A stretch of DNA of 64,000 bases, taken from the NCBI RefSeq assembly GCF_003633615.1, contig NZ_RBKU01000001.1, forward strand, positions 5,580,001 to 5,644,000. The letters are read 5' to 3'. Shown here one piece after another: positions 1 to 7,921 of this stretch (its first letter is position 1; each line of letters opens with the position of its first letter). The notes beneath the pieces were generated by a model. It worked only from the letters and a program-made list of their open reading frames with translations. It ran no database searches and was not told where the DNA came from. A program made the position numbers and the translations under genes. The stretch comes from Mucilaginibacter gracilis (lineage in GTDB: Bacteria > Bacteroidota > Bacteroidia > Sphingobacteriales > Sphingobacteriaceae).

Positions 1-2
1 AC

Positions 3-71
3 CTGGCCAAAGGCCTGGTTTGTTTTATATTGCTGGGCCAGGCCGCTATGGTAAACAAAAAGCGATATTAA
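3..71 (+). CDS. possible C-terminal tail of an unidentified gene cut by the window edge
   Basis: The third forward frame is open from the left edge to a TAA at 69-71. It encodes 22 residues with a hydrophobic run (LVCFILLGQAA) followed by a basic end (VNKKRY), which resembles the end of a membrane protein. Frame 2 is also open to position 82, so the choice of frame is uncertain. Nothing here identifies a family. Confidence 0.2.
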   Translation: MAKGLVCFILLGQAAMVNKKRY

Positions 72-329
72 GGATAAGGTAAAAAGTGTTTTCACATGTA
101 GATATTTGCCGTGAAAATAATAATTAGCTGCGAAAATATTGCTTTGGTAATTAATAAATAGCTCTCCTTATCCCGTGTGACGATGAACACACCCAATACG
201 CCGCCTCTCCAACGTCGATAAGTTAAAGAACGGAACAAATATCGACCACAAATTTTGAATTTCGAACACCGAAATTTATGCCGTAATCTAATTGTTAATA
301 TTCGATGTTCAGTTTTAATTTTCTTATCA
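72..329. other. intergenic stretch without recognised gene
   Basis: This AT-rich stretch lies between the left-edge tail and the MocA-like gene on the minus strand. No convincing coding sequence, RNA gene, known repeat or terminator hairpin was seen. The open frames that cross it are short and compositionally unlike the real genes. Confidence 0.4.
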
Positions 330-914
330 CTACTCCCCCAACAACCCCTCATAATCAGCCATGGTATCAATATCAATTGCGCCTTTATCAAAGGGTACGG
401 TGGCAATATCATCCGCATAAGCGGTGAGTAGTTTTTTTGCGCCCTGGTGGCCTTGCAGGGCCAGTAGGTGGTGAAAATACTTTTGATGGAAAAATGCCGG
501 TACACCTTGAGTGTTATTATACAAGCTGGCTACAATGCCTTTGCCGCTTTGGGTGTGGGCTTGCAATAATTGGTTAATAAGGGTATGGTTGGCAAAGGGC
601 TGGTCGCACAGCATAATTACGGCGCCTTGTATGTTTGGTGTTTTTTGCAGGTGGCTTATGCCTGCATTAATGGAGCTTGCCATGCCCTGCTGCCAGTTTG
701 GGTTGTGTATAATTTGTATGGCCTGGTTAGCAATTTGGCTTTGTATGGTTTGCGCGTTAGCACCAAGCACCACAATTACCGGGCGGCAAGCCGAGGCTAT
801 TGCTGCCGAAACGGCGTGTTGCAACAGGGTTTTGCCCTGGTAAATTAAGTTTTGTTTCGGCTCGCCCAGGCGGCTTGATGAGCCTGCGGCTAAAATGATA
901 ATACCGGTTGTCAT
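330..914 (-). CDS. MocA/MobA-like nucleotidyltransferase
   Basis: A 194-aa protein of the MobA-like NTP-transferase family, probably a molybdenum-cofactor cytidylyl- or guanylyltransferase acting in the cytoplasm. The N-terminal signature LAAGSSSRLGEPKQ (about residues 8-21) is the nucleotide-binding loop, and CDQP (about 102-105) carries the metal-binding Asp. DIDTMADYE near the C-terminus is typical of the MocA branch. The length is normal for the family. Its ATG overlaps the stop of the upstream XdhC gene by 4 bp, so the two are translationally coupled. The pairing with XdhC supports a role in maturing a molybdenum hydroxylase, although no such enzyme is visible in this window. The exact nucleotide substrate is inferred. 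Confidence 0.85.
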   Translation of the reverse strand: MTTGIIILAAGSSSRLGEPKQNLIYQGKTLLQHAVSAAIASACRPVIVVLGANAQTIQSQIANQAIQIIHNPNWQQGMASSINAGISHLQKTPNIQGAVIMLCDQPFANHTLINQLLQAHTQSGKGIVASLYNNTQGVPAFFHQKYFHHLLALQGHQGAKKLLTAYADDIATVPFDKGAIDIDTMADYEGLLGE

Positions 915-2044
915 TCTATTTCGGGGGCGTGTATGGCCTGGGCTTTTTGTTTAAGCGGGTAGCCTTTGCGGCCCGATAATACAGCCTTAACTTCGGCCAC
1001 AATGGATAGCGCAATTTCTTCCGGACTTTCGGACCCAATATCTAAACCCACCGGACCGTAAACATGTTGCAAATGCGCGGCTGTAATGGCAAGGCCGCCC
1101 TCTTCCAATTCGGCAAGCATACGGTCCAGCTTTTTTTTGGGGCCCAGCATGCCAATATAAGGCGGTTGCAGGGGTAAAAGCTGGCGCAGCAGGGCAAGCT
1201 CGTAATTGTAATTATGCGTCATCATTACTATCGCGGTAAGCTTATCTAAACTCAAATGGTTAAGCACCTCGTGGGGGCGGGCAGTAATAATTTGCTTGGC
1301 GACGGTAAAACGTTCGGCACGGGCGTAGTTGGCGCGGCCATCTATAACGGTAACATCCCAGCCCAAAACACCCGCCATTTTAGTTAACGGAACGGCATCG
1401 TTACCTGCGCCTATAATTACGAGTGCTATTACGGGTTTTAAATATTCAACAAAGCCAATATATTCGTTATCAGCAAAATACGTTTTAGTTACCGATTGTC
1501 CGTTTAGCAACACCTCCGCCGCATCGGTATTCAGGGTGGCGCGTAAACTATCATCCGCTAAAGCGCTGTAAGTATCATCTGCGGTAAGCAACAGGCCTGT
1601 ACCAGGCTGTGCAGCCTTGCGGTTTTGTAACGAAAACAAGGTAACCAGCACCGCATTTTGCCTTTTACTTAGCGCAATGCCCAGCAACTGCATAGGGTTA
1701 TTAGGTATTTGCCGGTTAATGGGTTCTATCAAAATATGGATAATGCCGTTGCAGCCCAGGCCAACGCCCAGTTTGGCATCGTCGTCGTCCATCGTATCAT
1801 AAGTAACCAGCATGGGTTGTTGTTGCGCCATTACCAGGCGTGCTTTGCGCAGGGCATCGCCCTCCAGGCAGCCGCCGCTAATGGCTCCGGTTAGGTGCCC
1901 GTTTTCGGTAATCAGCATACGCGCGCCTGCCCTGCGGTAGGCCGAACCCTCAACCAGCACCACGGTGGCCAAGGCAGTTTGTATACCTTGTTTTTGCGCC
2001 TGTTGGTAGGCCTGTACAATGTCGCTAATTTCTTTCATACGCAA
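911..2044 (-). CDS. XdhC/CoxI family molybdenum-enzyme maturation protein
   Basis: A 377-aa XdhC family protein. This family binds molybdenum cofactor and helps insert its sulfurated form into xanthine-dehydrogenase-type enzymes. The N-terminal XdhC/CoxI domain has SGGCLEGDA (about residues 56-64) and the GVGLGCNG motif (about 93-100). A C-terminal Rossmann-type domain begins at VIIGAGNDAVPL (about 210) and ends with GLDIGSESPEEIALSI. It is first in a two-gene minus-strand operon with the MocA-like gene, which overlaps its stop codon by 4 bp. The start MRMKEISDIVQ fits the family N-terminus; MKEISD two codons later is an equally good start. Confidence 0.9.
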   Translation of the reverse strand: MRMKEISDIVQAYQQAQKQGIQTALATVVLVEGSAYRRAGARMLITENGHLTGAISGGCLEGDALRKARLVMAQQQPMLVTYDTMDDDDAKLGVGLGCNGIIHILIEPINRQIPNNPMQLLGIALSKRQNAVLVTLFSLQNRKAAQPGTGLLLTADDTYSALADDSLRATLNTDAAEVLLNGQSVTKTYFADNEYIGFVEYLKPVIALVIIGAGNDAVPLTKMAGVLGWDVTVIDGRANYARAERFTVAKQIITARPHEVLNHLSLDKLTAIVMMTHNYNYELALLRQLLPLQPPYIGMLGPKKKLDRMLAELEEGGLAITAAHLQHVYGPVGLDIGSESPEEIALSIVAEVKAVLSGRKGYPLKQKAQAIHAPEIE

Positions 2045-2315
2045 TAATAGCGGGGCTTAAATTACAGTTTTTTATCCGGAAGCTTAAATAAGTAACGGCA
2101 TTTGTTATACCCCTAACCGCCACAGTTTTGTTTTATAAAACCAATATGCAGGTTGAGGCAAATTGCCACAAACAGCCCACTACGGCCGGGTATCTATTTT
2201 GAGTTTGATATTGCCGGGCATAACTTCCTGTTTATCTCCTCGTTTAAAACCGCGGTATGGCAATATTTTTTACAAACATTTAGCTATAATTGCTTTATAC
2301 GCTAGACTACAACAA

Positions 2316-2915
2316 ATGCCCTTAATTTTTGATGCCCATACCGAATATGTTTTGGAAACCGATAACGTATTGCTGCGCCCCTTACAGGCCCATGATTACC
2401 AGCCTTTACTGCCCTTTGCCCTTAACGAGCCCACAACGTGGCAATACTCGCAGGTTAGTGCCGCCGGCGAGGAGGGCCTAAAAAATTATATTGACGATGC
2501 ACTAACCGCGCGCCAAACCGGTAAAGAATACCCCTTTATTGTGTTTGATAAACTAACCGAAAGTTACGCCGGCTGCACACGCTTTTACGATATACAGCCC
2601 GCTAATTTAACCCTGCAACTGGGCTACACCTGGTATGGCCAAAAATTCAGGGGCACCAAACTAAACAAGCATTGCAAATGGCTGCTGCTGGGTTTTGCCT
2701 TTGAAACGCTGGGTGCCGAGCGGGTTGAATTTAGGGCCGATAATAATAATAAACGTAGCATTGCCGCCATGCAAAGCATTGGCTGCCAGGTTGAAGGGGT
2801 ATTACGCAGCAACGGCCTAAAAGCCGACGGTCAGCGGCGCGATTCGATAGTGTTGAGTATTTTGAAGCACGAATGGTTGGGTGGTGTTAAGGAGCGGCTG
2901 GCAGCAAAGCTTTAA
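2316..2915 (+). CDS. GNAT family N-acetyltransferase (RimJ/RimL type)
   Basis: A GNAT acetyltransferase of about 199 residues, resembling the RimJ/RimL branch that acetylates protein N-termini or small molecules with acetyl-CoA. TDNVLLRPLQAHDY near the N-terminus starts the fold. YTWYGQKFRGTKLN (about residues 100-113) covers the acetyl-CoA-binding strand and loop, and RVEFRADNNNKRSIAAMQSIG is the conserved helix after it. The frame is open back to 2163, but the extra residues do not look like GNAT sequence, so ATG 2316 (MPLIFDAHTEYVLET) is preferred. It is a single gene, divergent from xdhC. The substrate is unknown. Confidence 0.85.
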   Translation: MPLIFDAHTEYVLETDNVLLRPLQAHDYQPLLPFALNEPTTWQYSQVSAAGEEGLKNYIDDALTARQTGKEYPFIVFDKLTESYAGCTRFYDIQPANLTLQLGYTWYGQKFRGTKLNKHCKWLLLGFAFETLGAERVEFRADNNNKRSIAAMQSIGCQVEGVLRSNGLKADGQRRDSIVLSILKHEWLGGVKERLAAKL

Positions 2916-3112
2916 CACAGCAAGGGCATCACGGCCAGTAAAAACAATGTTAACAACGGGGATGGCCGCCTTAAAATGCTGTAAATTTGTTGTTTTTGAT
3001 AGGATGATGAGCAAATCCTGGGTTGCTAACCGCTATAGGCTAACAATAACAAAGCCCAGGATTTTCTCAGTTCCAATCCTAATTTAAACTACAATCAGGA
3101 TGCTGCACAAAT

Positions 3113-3436
3113 TTACCTTCTAATCTTTTTAGCACTAAAGGCTATTAAATATTTAAGCTCGTTAACACGTATACTGTCCGAGTTAAGGCTCAGTTCGGCA
3201 TCGGTTTTAGATTGGTTGAGCTTTTCTTTAACCAGGCCAAACATCTCCCACAAAAGCGCCGGGGCAAATTTAACTGCAATGGTGGGTATGTATTTGTTTT
3301 CGATAGCAATTTTTTCTGCATCGGTAACCAGGCCAACTTCCCACTTATCATCGGGTTTAAATCCGTTCTCTTTGGCACAATTTTTCAAATCGTACATGTA
3401 CATTTTTGCCTGGTACTCAGCCGTTCCGTTTAACAT
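3113..3436 (-). CDS. hypothetical protein, 107 aa
   Basis: I do not recognise this family. The product is soluble and mixed in charge, with no signal peptide or membrane segment: MLNGTAEYQAKMYMYDLKN at the N-terminus, a hydrophobic centre (TIAVKFAPALLWEMFGLVKEKL) and a basic end (SAKKIRR). A longer frame begins at 3469. ATG 3436 is preferred because it lies one base after the TAA of the 44-aa gene at 3438-3572 (TAATATG), which indicates translational coupling. The two genes probably form a small operon. Function unknown. Confidence 0.6.
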   Translation of the reverse strand: MLNGTAEYQAKMYMYDLKNCAKENGFKPDDKWEVGLVTDAEKIAIENKYIPTIAVKFAPALLWEMFGLVKEKLNQSKTDAELSLNSDSIRVNELKYLIAFSAKKIRR

Positions 3437-3437
3437 A

Positions 3438-3572
3438 TTACTTTTTACCTTTATTAGACCCCAGATCAAGCTGAGACACCGATTTTTTACCCGATTGATA
3501 ATCGGATGTTGATTTTTTTCCTTCTGTGGCCGGAGCTTTTTTAGTTTCCTTTTTGCCTTTGTCTTTACTCAT
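3438..3572 (-). CDS. small lysine-rich protein, 44 aa
   Basis: An ATG at 3572 opens a 44-codon frame ending in TAA at 3438-3440. The product begins MSKDKGKKETKKAPATEGKK and continues with STSDYQSGKKSVSQLD to a lysine-rich end. It is highly basic, predicted disordered, and has no signal peptide. Its stop is one base before the start of the 107-aa gene, an operon-like arrangement that supports real translation. Such proteins often bind nucleic acid or act as small accessory factors, but no function can be read from the sequence. Confidence 0.5.
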   Translation of the reverse strand: MSKDKGKKETKKAPATEGKKSTSDYQSGKKSVSQLDLGSNKGKK

Positions 3573-3915
3573 TATTTGTTTGTTTAGTGGTAGGTTAATT
3601 TTTTAGGGCTTAACCCCTAAAAACGCATTGGGCTATTAAATTAAAACGCAAATGCCTTTAGAATGCCCAAAGGCTATCTAACTGGCCGTAAAGTTGCAGT
3701 AGTGCTGGCTTTTACCAAAAACATAAAGGTAGCATAATATAATGGCTATAGTTATATAAACCTATTATTGTGCGGTTTATTTTAACAAACCAGTAATATT
3801 TTATTTAACTAATAAAATAAAAAAGCTTCACTTATATTTTGAGTTAATAAATTTAGATAAAAATTTATTGCCACCCTGCCCTGTAAAAAAGGCCGCGCAT
3901 AGCCAAACACCCTTG
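3573..3915. other. AT-rich intergenic stretch without recognised gene
   Basis: About 340 bp between the small basic gene and the WalJ-like gene, both on the minus strand. The part near 3780-3870 is almost pure A/T. It must hold the promoter for the 44-aa/107-aa operon, but no confident -7/-33 pair was identified. No coding frame or repeat family member was seen. Confidence 0.4.
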
Positions 3916-4740
3916 TTAAAACAGCGAAAACTGCCCTAACTCGCGCTCAAAGCCGCTGCGCCAGGTTTGCAGGCCGTTAACAATTTGGTACACCTCGCTC
4001 TCGGCATAGCGCGAGGCCACGCTAACATGCGTGCCGTTGGCATGGGCGTTAAACAGGTTTTGTACCAGCTCGGGGTTGTTATTATCTTTTGATAAATGGG
4101 CCAGCAGCAGGTGGCTCATGTGGGCGGGCCGGTGGGTTTTAAAAATATCAAGCGCCTGGGTGTTTGATAAATGGCCGTGGCCACTGCGTATGCGCCGTTT
4201 AAGGTGGTAAGGGTAACGGCCCTGCTCAAGCAGGGTTTCGCAGTAATTGGCCTCTAAAAAGGCGGCATGGCATTGGCTAAAATGCTGTATAACATGCTGG
4301 CAGGGTGCGCCAATATCGGTAAAAATACCAACATTAATCCCCTGGTAACTCACCATAAAACTATGCGGATCGGCAGCATCATGAAACTTGGGGAAAGCGG
4401 TAATATCCATCTCGCCTACCCGCTCGGGCTCATATCCCGTAAAGGGCGCAACCAAATGTGGCTGCAAGGCTAACCCGCCGTTAAGCATGGTTTTTGGGGT
4501 AATGTAAACTTTAAGCTGATATTTTTTTGCCAGCACGGCCACGCCGTTAATATGGTCGGAGTGTTCGTGCGAGATAAAAATGGCACGTACCTTGTTCATT
4601 GATAAACCCAGGCGCAGCATCCGTTTTTCGGTTTCGCGGCATGATATACCTGCATCAACCAGCACAGCATCGCGCTCATTGCCAATATAATAGCAATTGC
4701 CGTTACTTCCCGAATTAAGCGATGCAATAAACAGTGACAT
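3916..4740 (-). CDS. MBL-fold metallohydrolase, WalJ/YycJ-like
   Basis: A 274-aa metallo-beta-lactamase-fold protein of the YycJ/WalJ/VicX type, a cytoplasmic Zn-dependent hydrolase or nuclease-like family linked to cell-wall control and DNA repair in other bacteria. It starts with the typical SLNSGSNGNCYYIG. The metal motif FISHEHSDH (HxHxDH) lies at about residues 55-63, with further ligands in AFPKFHDAADPHSF (about 115-128) and LLAHLSKDNN (about 215-224). ATG 4740 is the only start that keeps the conserved first strand. It stands alone. Family assignment is secure; the substrate is unknown. Confidence 0.85.
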   Translation of the reverse strand: MSLFIASLNSGSNGNCYYIGNERDAVLVDAGISCRETEKRMLRLGLSMNKVRAIFISHEHSDHINGVAVLAKKYQLKVYITPKTMLNGGLALQPHLVAPFTGYEPERVGEMDITAFPKFHDAADPHSFMVSYQGINVGIFTDIGAPCQHVIQHFSQCHAAFLEANYCETLLEQGRYPYHLKRRIRSGHGHLSNTQALDIFKTHRPAHMSHLLLAHLSKDNNNPELVQNLFNAHANGTHVSVASRYAESEVYQIVNGLQTWRSGFERELGQFSLF

Positions 4741-4817
4741 GTACCTGCAAAGTAACCCATTTTTTTGCGAAGAAATTTAGTATCGAAAGTAAAATTTTGT
4801 ATGGGTTAAAAACAAAC

Positions 4818-4897
4818 GTGGCAACCGCAAATAAGTGCGGGCTGCAACACAAGGCGAATATGCCTCCGTGCGGTTGCTTCATTCTTCGCAATGACAT
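4818..4897. repeat. family C intergenic repeat, divergent copy
   Basis: The stretch carries GTGGCAACCGC at its left, TGCCTCCGTGCGGTTGCTTC at its right and ends with CGCAATGACA. It matches the family C elements at 47188-47282, 48171-48263 and 55298-55392. Its outer parts are mutually inverted (GCAACCGC/GCGGTTGC), so it can form a hairpin. Confidence 0.6.
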
Positions 4898-4916
4898 GGG
4901 AAATTGCCAAAATCGC

Positions 4917-5079
4917 AAATCAAAAATAAATCCCAAATCAAACATCCAAATCCCAAATCAAAACAAATCCCAAATCCAACATCCGAATTCCCAAATCAAA
5001 ACAAATCCCAAATCCAACATCCAAATTCCCAAATCAAAACAAATCCCAAATCGAAATTCCCAAATCCGAAATCAAAAAC
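4917..5079 (+). repeat. AT-rich tandem repeat upstream of yceH
   Basis: Short units built from CCCAAATC and AAAACAAATCCCAAATCC recur with a period near 38 bp, with small variants (CCGAATTC versus CCAAATTC). The array ends 11 bp before the YceH start codon, so it occupies the place where its promoter and leader should be. A related fragment lies at 45507-45542 in front of the trigger factor gene. Confidence 0.75.
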
Positions 5080-5090
5080 TATCTTAGCGG

Positions 5091-5744
5091 ATGGATCAAA
5101 CCAAAACTTTACCTGTACTTGAAGCCACCGAACTTCGTGTTTTGGGTGTGCTGATGGAAAAAGCCCGCACCACGCCCGATTACTACCCCATGACGGTTAA
5201 TAGCTTAACGGCTGCCTGCAACCAAAAAACATCGCGCAAGCCGGTTGTTAATTACGACGACGAAACTGTTGTTTTAGCCCTGGATAAATTAAAGCGCCGC
5301 GGACTGATATCAACCGCCACAGGCGGCTCAAGCCGTGCCATAAAATACAAGCATAACTTTGCCATCGTATTCCCGGTAGTGCCCGCCGAAGTTGCCCTGA
5401 TATGCCTGCTGATGCTGCGCGGTGCCCAAACACCAGGCGAACTTAACACCAATAGCGGCAGGCTTTACGAGTTTGAAACCCTTGAAGAAGTACAAACCGT
5501 TTTAGAAAAACTGGCTGCCGACGAGCCGCCATACGTGGCCCAGCTACCCCGCCGCCCCGGTCAAAAAGAGGTTCGCTTTGCCCACCTGCTATCGGGCCCG
5601 CCCGATTTAACCGAAGACGATACTACCGACGAACCCCTCGCCCGCCCCACCAACGAACTTGAAACCCGCGTAACCAAACTGGAAACCGAATTAGAGGAAC
5701 TGAAAGATGTTGTTGGAAGATTGATGAAGGAGCTGGGTGTTTGA
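5091..5744 (+). CDS. yceH: YceH family (DUF480) protein
   Basis: A 217-aa DUF480/YceH family protein made of two winged-helix-like domains, length as in E. coli YceH. The first domain includes LEATELRVLGVLMEKARTTP and YYPMTVNSLTAACNQK (about residues 8-46). The second holds ALICLLMLRGAQTPGELN (about 100-117). It ends with a coiled coil (LETRVTKLETELEELKDVV). The family is cytoplasmic and of unknown function. The ATG comes right after a tandem repeat with no clear Shine-Dalgarno sequence. Downstream the base composition drops sharply at the TAC-like operon. Confidence 0.9.
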   Translation: MDQTKTLPVLEATELRVLGVLMEKARTTPDYYPMTVNSLTAACNQKTSRKPVVNYDDETVVLALDKLKRRGLISTATGGSSRAIKYKHNFAIVFPVVPAEVALICLLMLRGAQTPGELNTNSGRLYEFETLEEVQTVLEKLAADEPPYVAQLPRRPGQKEVRFAHLLSGPPDLTEDDTTDEPLARPTNELETRVTKLETELEELKDVVGRLMKELGV

Positions 5745-5800
5745 GATAGGTTAAAAATAAAAAGAACTAAGAATAATTATAAATCGTAATATAAAAGTTA

Positions 5801-5839
5801 AAACTCTATGTATTTTAAAGAGTTTAGTTATATCTAAAC
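5801..5839 (+). promoter_or_regulatory. two overlapping inverted repeats, probable autoregulatory operator of the TAC operon
   Basis: AAACTCT (5801-5807) is mirrored by AGAGTTT (5819-5825). A second palindrome, GTTTAG-6 nt-CTAAAC (5822-5839), overlaps it and ends 4 bp before the toxin ATG at 5844. Such paired palindromes in front of toxin-antitoxin genes are the usual binding sites of the HTH antitoxin. Binding is inferred. Confidence 0.55.
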
Positions 5840-5843
5840 AAAA

Positions 5844-6233
5844 ATGAGTAAATTTGCATTAAAAGAATATAATAATGTTACGGGTAAAATAAAGTTCTTT
5901 AAACTGATTGAGGATACTGTTTGCTATTGGGATGATTTTTGTCGTGAAATACAAAAAGAAGCCAATTTTGAGGATCAATTAATTACAATAATATCACGAA
6001 TGAACGACGTGGCTAACTTACGAAGGTTGCCAAAAGAAAAATTCAGGGACATTACCCCTGATAAGGAAGTGATAAAGGAATACGAGATAAAAACAAAAGA
6101 TTTAAGAGTTTATCTTATCAAAGATGATGTTGGCAACATTGTTTTAATAGGCGGTAAAAAGAGTTCACAGGTAAGTGATATAAAAAGTTTTAGGGCATTA
6201 AAGAGATCTTATTTTAATTCAATAAACATATGA
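5844..6233 (+). CDS. RelE/HigB-like toxin of a TAC operon
   Basis: A 129-aa AT-rich gene. The C-terminal half (YEIKTKDLRVYLIKDD, then GNIVLIGGKKSSQVSDI and FRALKRSY) follows the beta-strand and helix pattern of RelE/HigB-type mRNA interferases: a basic LRVYLI strand, a glycine-turn strand, then a DI..FRALK helix. The N-terminal half is helical and longer than in minimal RelE. It is the first gene of three, its stop overlaps the start of the HTH gene (ATGA at 6230-6233), and toxin-before-antitoxin is the HigBA order. The active site cannot be assigned with certainty. Toxicity is inferred from family resemblance and context. Confidence 0.6.
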   Translation: MSKFALKEYNNVTGKIKFFKLIEDTVCYWDDFCREIQKEANFEDQLITIISRMNDVANLRRLPKEKFRDITPDKEVIKEYEIKTKDLRVYLIKDDVGNIVLIGGKKSSQVSDIKSFRALKRSYFNSINI

Positions 6234-6682
6234 CAAGAGAAAAATTATTAAGAAGTTCGACATATTGGTTTGAATTTGAACAAAATGAACTGTTTAGACA
6301 GGTTTATCAATACATGGCAGAAGAAAACATTAATCAAACCGAACTCGCTAAAAGGTTGAATGTTTCAAAAGGGTATATATCCCAGATTTTAAAGGGAAAT
6401 TTCAATTACACATTAAAAAAATTGATTGACCTTTGTTTGGCTATAGGTATAGTACCTCACATCGGATATAAAAAAGTTGAAGATATTATTAACGAAGATG
6501 TTGATCTCAAAGCGTACTATGATAGTGACATATCTATGTTTAGCAAAATTATTCCGATAAACTCTTCTTCTATAAAAGATACTCCATATTTTCAGGATTT
6601 CCCTCTTCAACAAATACAATTACCAGTTGACGGCGATAACTTTATCACTACAACAGTAATTCCAACACTTAAACAGGCATAA
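6230..6682 (+). CDS. XRE-family antitoxin with C-terminal extension (chaperone-addiction-like)
   Basis: A 150-aa protein. Residues 20-75 form a clear XRE/Cro helix-turn-helix: YQYMAEENINQTELAKRLN, then SKGYISQILKGNFNYTLKKL and IDLCLAIG. After the HTH comes a tail of about 70 residues (from VEDIINEDVDLKAYY to the C-terminus, with hydrophobic patches such as YFQDFPLQQIQLP). In TAC systems an antitoxin of this build carries a chaperone-addiction (ChAD) segment that makes folding depend on SecB-TA. The gene overlaps the toxin by 4 bp and lies 2 bp before the SecB-like gene. The DNA-binding role is well supported; the ChAD function is inference. Confidence 0.75.
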   Translation: MTREKLLRSSTYWFEFEQNELFRQVYQYMAEENINQTELAKRLNVSKGYISQILKGNFNYTLKKLIDLCLAIGIVPHIGYKKVEDIINEDVDLKAYYDSDISMFSKIIPINSSSIKDTPYFQDFPLQQIQLPVDGDNFITTTVIPTLKQA

Positions 6683-6684
6683 TA

Positions 6685-7212
6685 ATGGACACTGAATATC
6701 CTCCTTTTGAATTTGGCATTAGCAGAATAGTAGATTGTGGCTTTATGATTGAAGAAGCTGTAAAAGCTGAACCCAATAAGGTTAGATTGGGCTATTCGAT
6801 GAACTTCCTATTTGACGTGCCAAATAGCTGGATACAATTTAATGTAAGAGCCGATTTTCAACACTCTGAAACTGGTATTACTTTTTTAAGTGGGACTGTG
6901 TTAACACGATTTAGTATAAATAATTTAAGTGGCTTTTTAGATGATGATAAAAAGGTTGTGTTTCCAAAAGGGGTACTGGAAAGCTTATTTGGGATTGCAT
7001 TTAGCCACATGAGAGCTATTTTAGCGAAAAATATTGCAGGAAGCAGATTTACTAATGTTTATGTACCAGTAATTGATACTCAAGTTGTATTTAACGAATT
7101 ATTAAAACGAAATATTGAAGTTGCTAAAAAACTCAACGAGGACTTAGCATCTGAAAATGCAGACAACGATGTCGCTGAAAACATTTACTCCCCCCCAAGT
7201 AAAGGCAGTTAA
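6685..7212 (+). CDS. SecB-like chaperone of a TAC operon
   Basis: A 175-aa protein. The central part resembles SecB: strands WIQFNVRADFQHS and GTVLTRFSINNLSGF, the loop VVFPKGVLESLFGIAF, then SHMRAILAKNIAGSRFTNVY and VPVIDTQVVFNELL. The last block parallels the SecB segment around ARECITSMVSRGTFP and LNLAPVNFDALF in E. coli. The acidic/polar tail (NEDLASENADNDVAEN) is also SecB-like. It starts 2 bp after the antitoxin stop, so co-translation is likely. A dedicated SecB next to a toxin and HTH antitoxin matches toxin-antitoxin-chaperone operons known from Mycobacterium. A housekeeping role in export is the alternative. Confidence 0.65.
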   Translation: MDTEYPPFEFGISRIVDCGFMIEEAVKAEPNKVRLGYSMNFLFDVPNSWIQFNVRADFQHSETGITFLSGTVLTRFSINNLSGFLDDDKKVVFPKGVLESLFGIAFSHMRAILAKNIAGSRFTNVYVPVIDTQVVFNELLKRNIEVAKKLNEDLASENADNDVAENIYSPPSKGS

Positions 7213-7235
7213 ATGTGCACGTGGTGAGCACCGAG

Positions 7236-7301
7236 CCATTCGTAGACTCTGTCCACGAATCCTCATGCTTGTATTCGCTATCTAAAGGAAGATGGCAATA
7301 A
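7236..7301 (+). repeat. family B stem-loop repeat, degenerate copy
   Basis: It contains ATTCGTAGACTCTGTCCACG and ends AGGAAGATGGCAATA, matching the better copies at 31244-31308 and 17938-18000. The first hairpin (ATTCGTAGA/TCCACGAAT) has one mismatch and the second arm is degenerate. It sits 24 bp after the SecB-like gene stop. Confidence 0.6.
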
Positions 7302-7314
7302 TAGCTTACGCGCC

Positions 7315-7372
7315 TCAACGAGCCTCGCTTGTGGCAACTATGTAAGATGATTGAAGGATTGAATGAAAGGCA
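7315..7372. repeat. fragments of families A and E
   Basis: CCTCGCTTGTGGCAACTATG recurs at 44778 and 45380 (family A related). It is followed by GATTGAAGGATTGAATGAAA, a family E array fragment. Together with the copy at 7236 they fill the space after the TAC operon. Confidence 0.45.
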
Positions 7373-7444
7373 AGCGTTAATACTTTATTTTTCTTGAAAT
7401 GGCTGGTGGTTAAACCATTCTGCGTTGTGGTACTCTAACCCGGT

Positions 7445-7921
7445 ATGAGCAATACCAGTCAAAGTGCTAATACGCAAAATAAACAAAAGTTACTCAAGCC
7501 GGTAACCTTACTCAGGTTGAGCATTGGCTTAATCTATTTTTGGTTCGGCATACTTAAATTCTTTTACGGGTTCAGTCCTGCCAAGCAAATTGCCTCTCAA
7601 ACTGTACATCATTTAACGTTTGGCCGCCTGCCCGATCATTTGGCCATAACAATGCTGGCCGCAGGCGAATGCGCCTTAGGTATTTTATTGATGGGTTGCC
7701 TGTGGATGAGGGCAACGCTTGTGCTTGTATTTATCCACATGCTATTCACTTTTACACCCTTTGTGTTTTTTCCGCAAGCTACATTTCTGCATTTGCCTTA
7801 CGATTTTACTTTACTTGGCCAGTATATCATGAAAAACCTCGTCATCATTAGCGGCACATGGGTTTTATGGCAGCAGTATGTACAAAACGCGCCAGCATTT
7901 TATTTCAGGGATAATGATTGA
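7445..7921 (+). CDS. DoxX-like integral membrane protein
   Basis: A 158-aa membrane protein with four hydrophobic helices: LLRLSIGLIYFWFGILKFF (about residues 24-42), LAITMLAAGECALGILLMG (about 68-86), ATLVLVFIHMLFTFTPFVF (about 91-109) and MKNLVIISGTWVLW (about 130-143). The pattern, with a KF after the first helix and a later PYDFTLLGQYIMKN segment, fits the DoxX/DUF417-like superfamily of inner-membrane proteins of uncertain, possibly quinone-linked, function. The first 23 residues are polar and cytoplasmic. It is monocistronic and flanked by repeats on both sides. Confidence 0.65.
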   Translation: MSNTSQSANTQNKQKLLKPVTLLRLSIGLIYFWFGILKFFYGFSPAKQIASQTVHHLTFGRLPDHLAITMLAAGECALGILLMGCLWMRATLVLVFIHMLFTFTPFVFFPQATFLHLPYDFTLLGQYIMKNLVIISGTWVLWQQYVQNAPAFYFRDND

